From: DCFW01 sp963790715
GTDB taxonomy: Bacteria; Bacteroidota; Bacteroidia; Bacteroidales; Bacteroidaceae
NCBI GenBank assembly: GCA_963790715.1
Contig: CAWBPN010000010.1
Span: 248,001 to 312,000, forward strand
Direction: 5' to 3'
DNA: 64,000 bases
The position numbers and the translations under genes are program-made. The notes beneath the pieces were generated by a model. The model was not told the DNA's origin. It worked only from the letters and a program-made list of their open reading frames with translations, and did no database searches. Each line of letters starts with the position of its first letter. The stretch's first letter is position 1. Positions 63,585 to 64,000 of this stretch are shown piece after piece.

Positions 63585-63770
63585 ATGAATACCACAAATT
63601 ACGCAGGTTGGCAAAAATCGCCACACAAGATTACTTATTTTGTAATTGCAGTAAAGCATTTTACATCACCCAAGCATGTGTACAACTTAGCTCACGGGGC
63701 TTACGTTTATCGTAAAGACAAAGGAATTATACACGATTTGGTAAAATCAAATATTCTGGTACACTTCTGA
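63585..63770 (+). CDS. Small hypothetical protein, 61 residues
   Basis: A basic small protein (MNTTNYAGWQKSPHKITYFV start) with a hydrophobic ITYFVIAVKHF segment and a His/Lys-rich remainder (SPKHVYNLAHGAYVYRKDKG). No family is recognised. A terminator-like hairpin follows its stop by 22 nt and a structured leader precedes it, which supports a real, possibly regulated gene. Confidence 0.5.
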   Translation: MNTTNYAGWQKSPHKITYFVIAVKHFTSPKHVYNLAHGAYVYRKDKGIIHDLVKSNILVHF

Positions 63771-63792
63771 TAAACGCGCAAAAAAATGAATA

Positions 63793-63825
63793 CGAATAAT
63801 CCTTGGTATAACCGGGGGTTATTCG
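63793..63825 (+). terminator. Terminator-like hairpin after the small gene
   Basis: CGAATAATCC (63793-63802) pairs with GGGTTATTCG (63816-63825), ten pairs including one G-U, with a 13-nt loop. Only a short T-run follows, so it is a moderate-quality terminator. Confidence 0.6.
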
Positions 63826-63910
63826 TTTAGCTGTAGCTTCAGCTTTTATGTAACTATTCCATTTAGTTTATTCTCTCAATATTTTCAAAAACAAAATGAT
63901 TACATAAAAT

Positions 63911-63941
63911 TTTGTTTATAAAAAATTTATTAATATATTTG
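63911..63941 (+). promoter_or_regulatory. Consensus Bacteroides promoter reading out of the window
   Basis: TTTG (63911-63914), 19 nt, TATATTTG (63934-63941): exact boxes and spacing. No start codon with a long frame is seen before 64000, so the transcript begins with an untranslated leader or RNA beyond the window. Confidence 0.75.
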
Positions 63942-64000
63942 CAACAACGCAGACAGCCCGAAAACTTTAACTGTGGAAAGACGTAAATACGATTATTGAT

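Overview
The window is chromosomal DNA of a low-GC member of the Bacteroidota, almost certainly order Bacteroidales. Signs of this are two SusC/SusD pairs, a MurF-alanine racemase fusion, an ECF sigma/FecR pair feeding an STN-domain SusC, Bacteroidota-only families (DUF4293, DUF4494, DUF4468, DUF4302, BACON, GSCFA), and promoters of the Bacteroides type (TTTG, about 19-20 nt, TAnnTTTG) instead of E. coli-type -35/-10 boxes. The genus cannot be fixed from sequence alone.

Layout. 0-17.7 kb is housekeeping: a polysaccharide flippase, then on the minus strand DUF4293, RNA polymerase omega, a BamD-like lipoprotein, uvrB, a YigZ/IMPACT protein, DUF1015, serA and serC, a DbpA-like helicase, then prs, a PLP-binding YggS protein, DUF4494, a flavoprotein, uxuA, an AlaX-like editing protein, a DUF4468 protein and an OprB-like porin. 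17.7-23.0 kb is an accessory patch. It holds two 22-nt-period tandem repeat arrays, ferritin, a decayed tyrosine recombinase, a decayed IS30 transposase, a CaCA-type cation exchanger, a 5' stub of a pyruvate-oxidase-like gene, an XRE antitoxin behind a truncated HigB-like toxin, and tRNA-Arg(ACG). 23.0-34.6 kb is housekeeping again: trkH-trkA-dxs diverging from GSCFA, murF-alr, tatA, tatC and a patatin-family surface protein.

34.6-46.4 kb is a polysaccharide utilisation locus (PUL 1): a GH51 remnant, a GH3 beta-glucosidase, a PF10091/GH144-type glucanase, SusD, SusC and a membrane-spanning LuxR-type regulator. The GH3 plus GH144-type plus SusCD set resembles the beta-1,2-glucan locus known from Bacteroides thetaiotaomicron, so beta-1,2-glucan is the inferred substrate. 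47.0-57.6 kb is a second SusCD locus of different logic (PUL 2): ECF sigma factor, FecR anti-sigma, STN-SusC, SusD, a zinc metallohydrolase lipoprotein, a DUF4302 lipoprotein and a BACON lipoprotein, with no glycoside hydrolase. 57.6-63.1 kb is a CzcCBA/CusCBA-type heavy-metal efflux operon. The right end has a small unknown gene behind a structured, repeat-bearing leader, and a strong promoter reading out of the window.

The clearest unexplained structures are the two adjacent 22-nt repeat arrays at 17.98-18.32 kb, each preceded by one inverted copy. The rest of the window is recognisable, with several decayed genes that had to be read across frameshifts.
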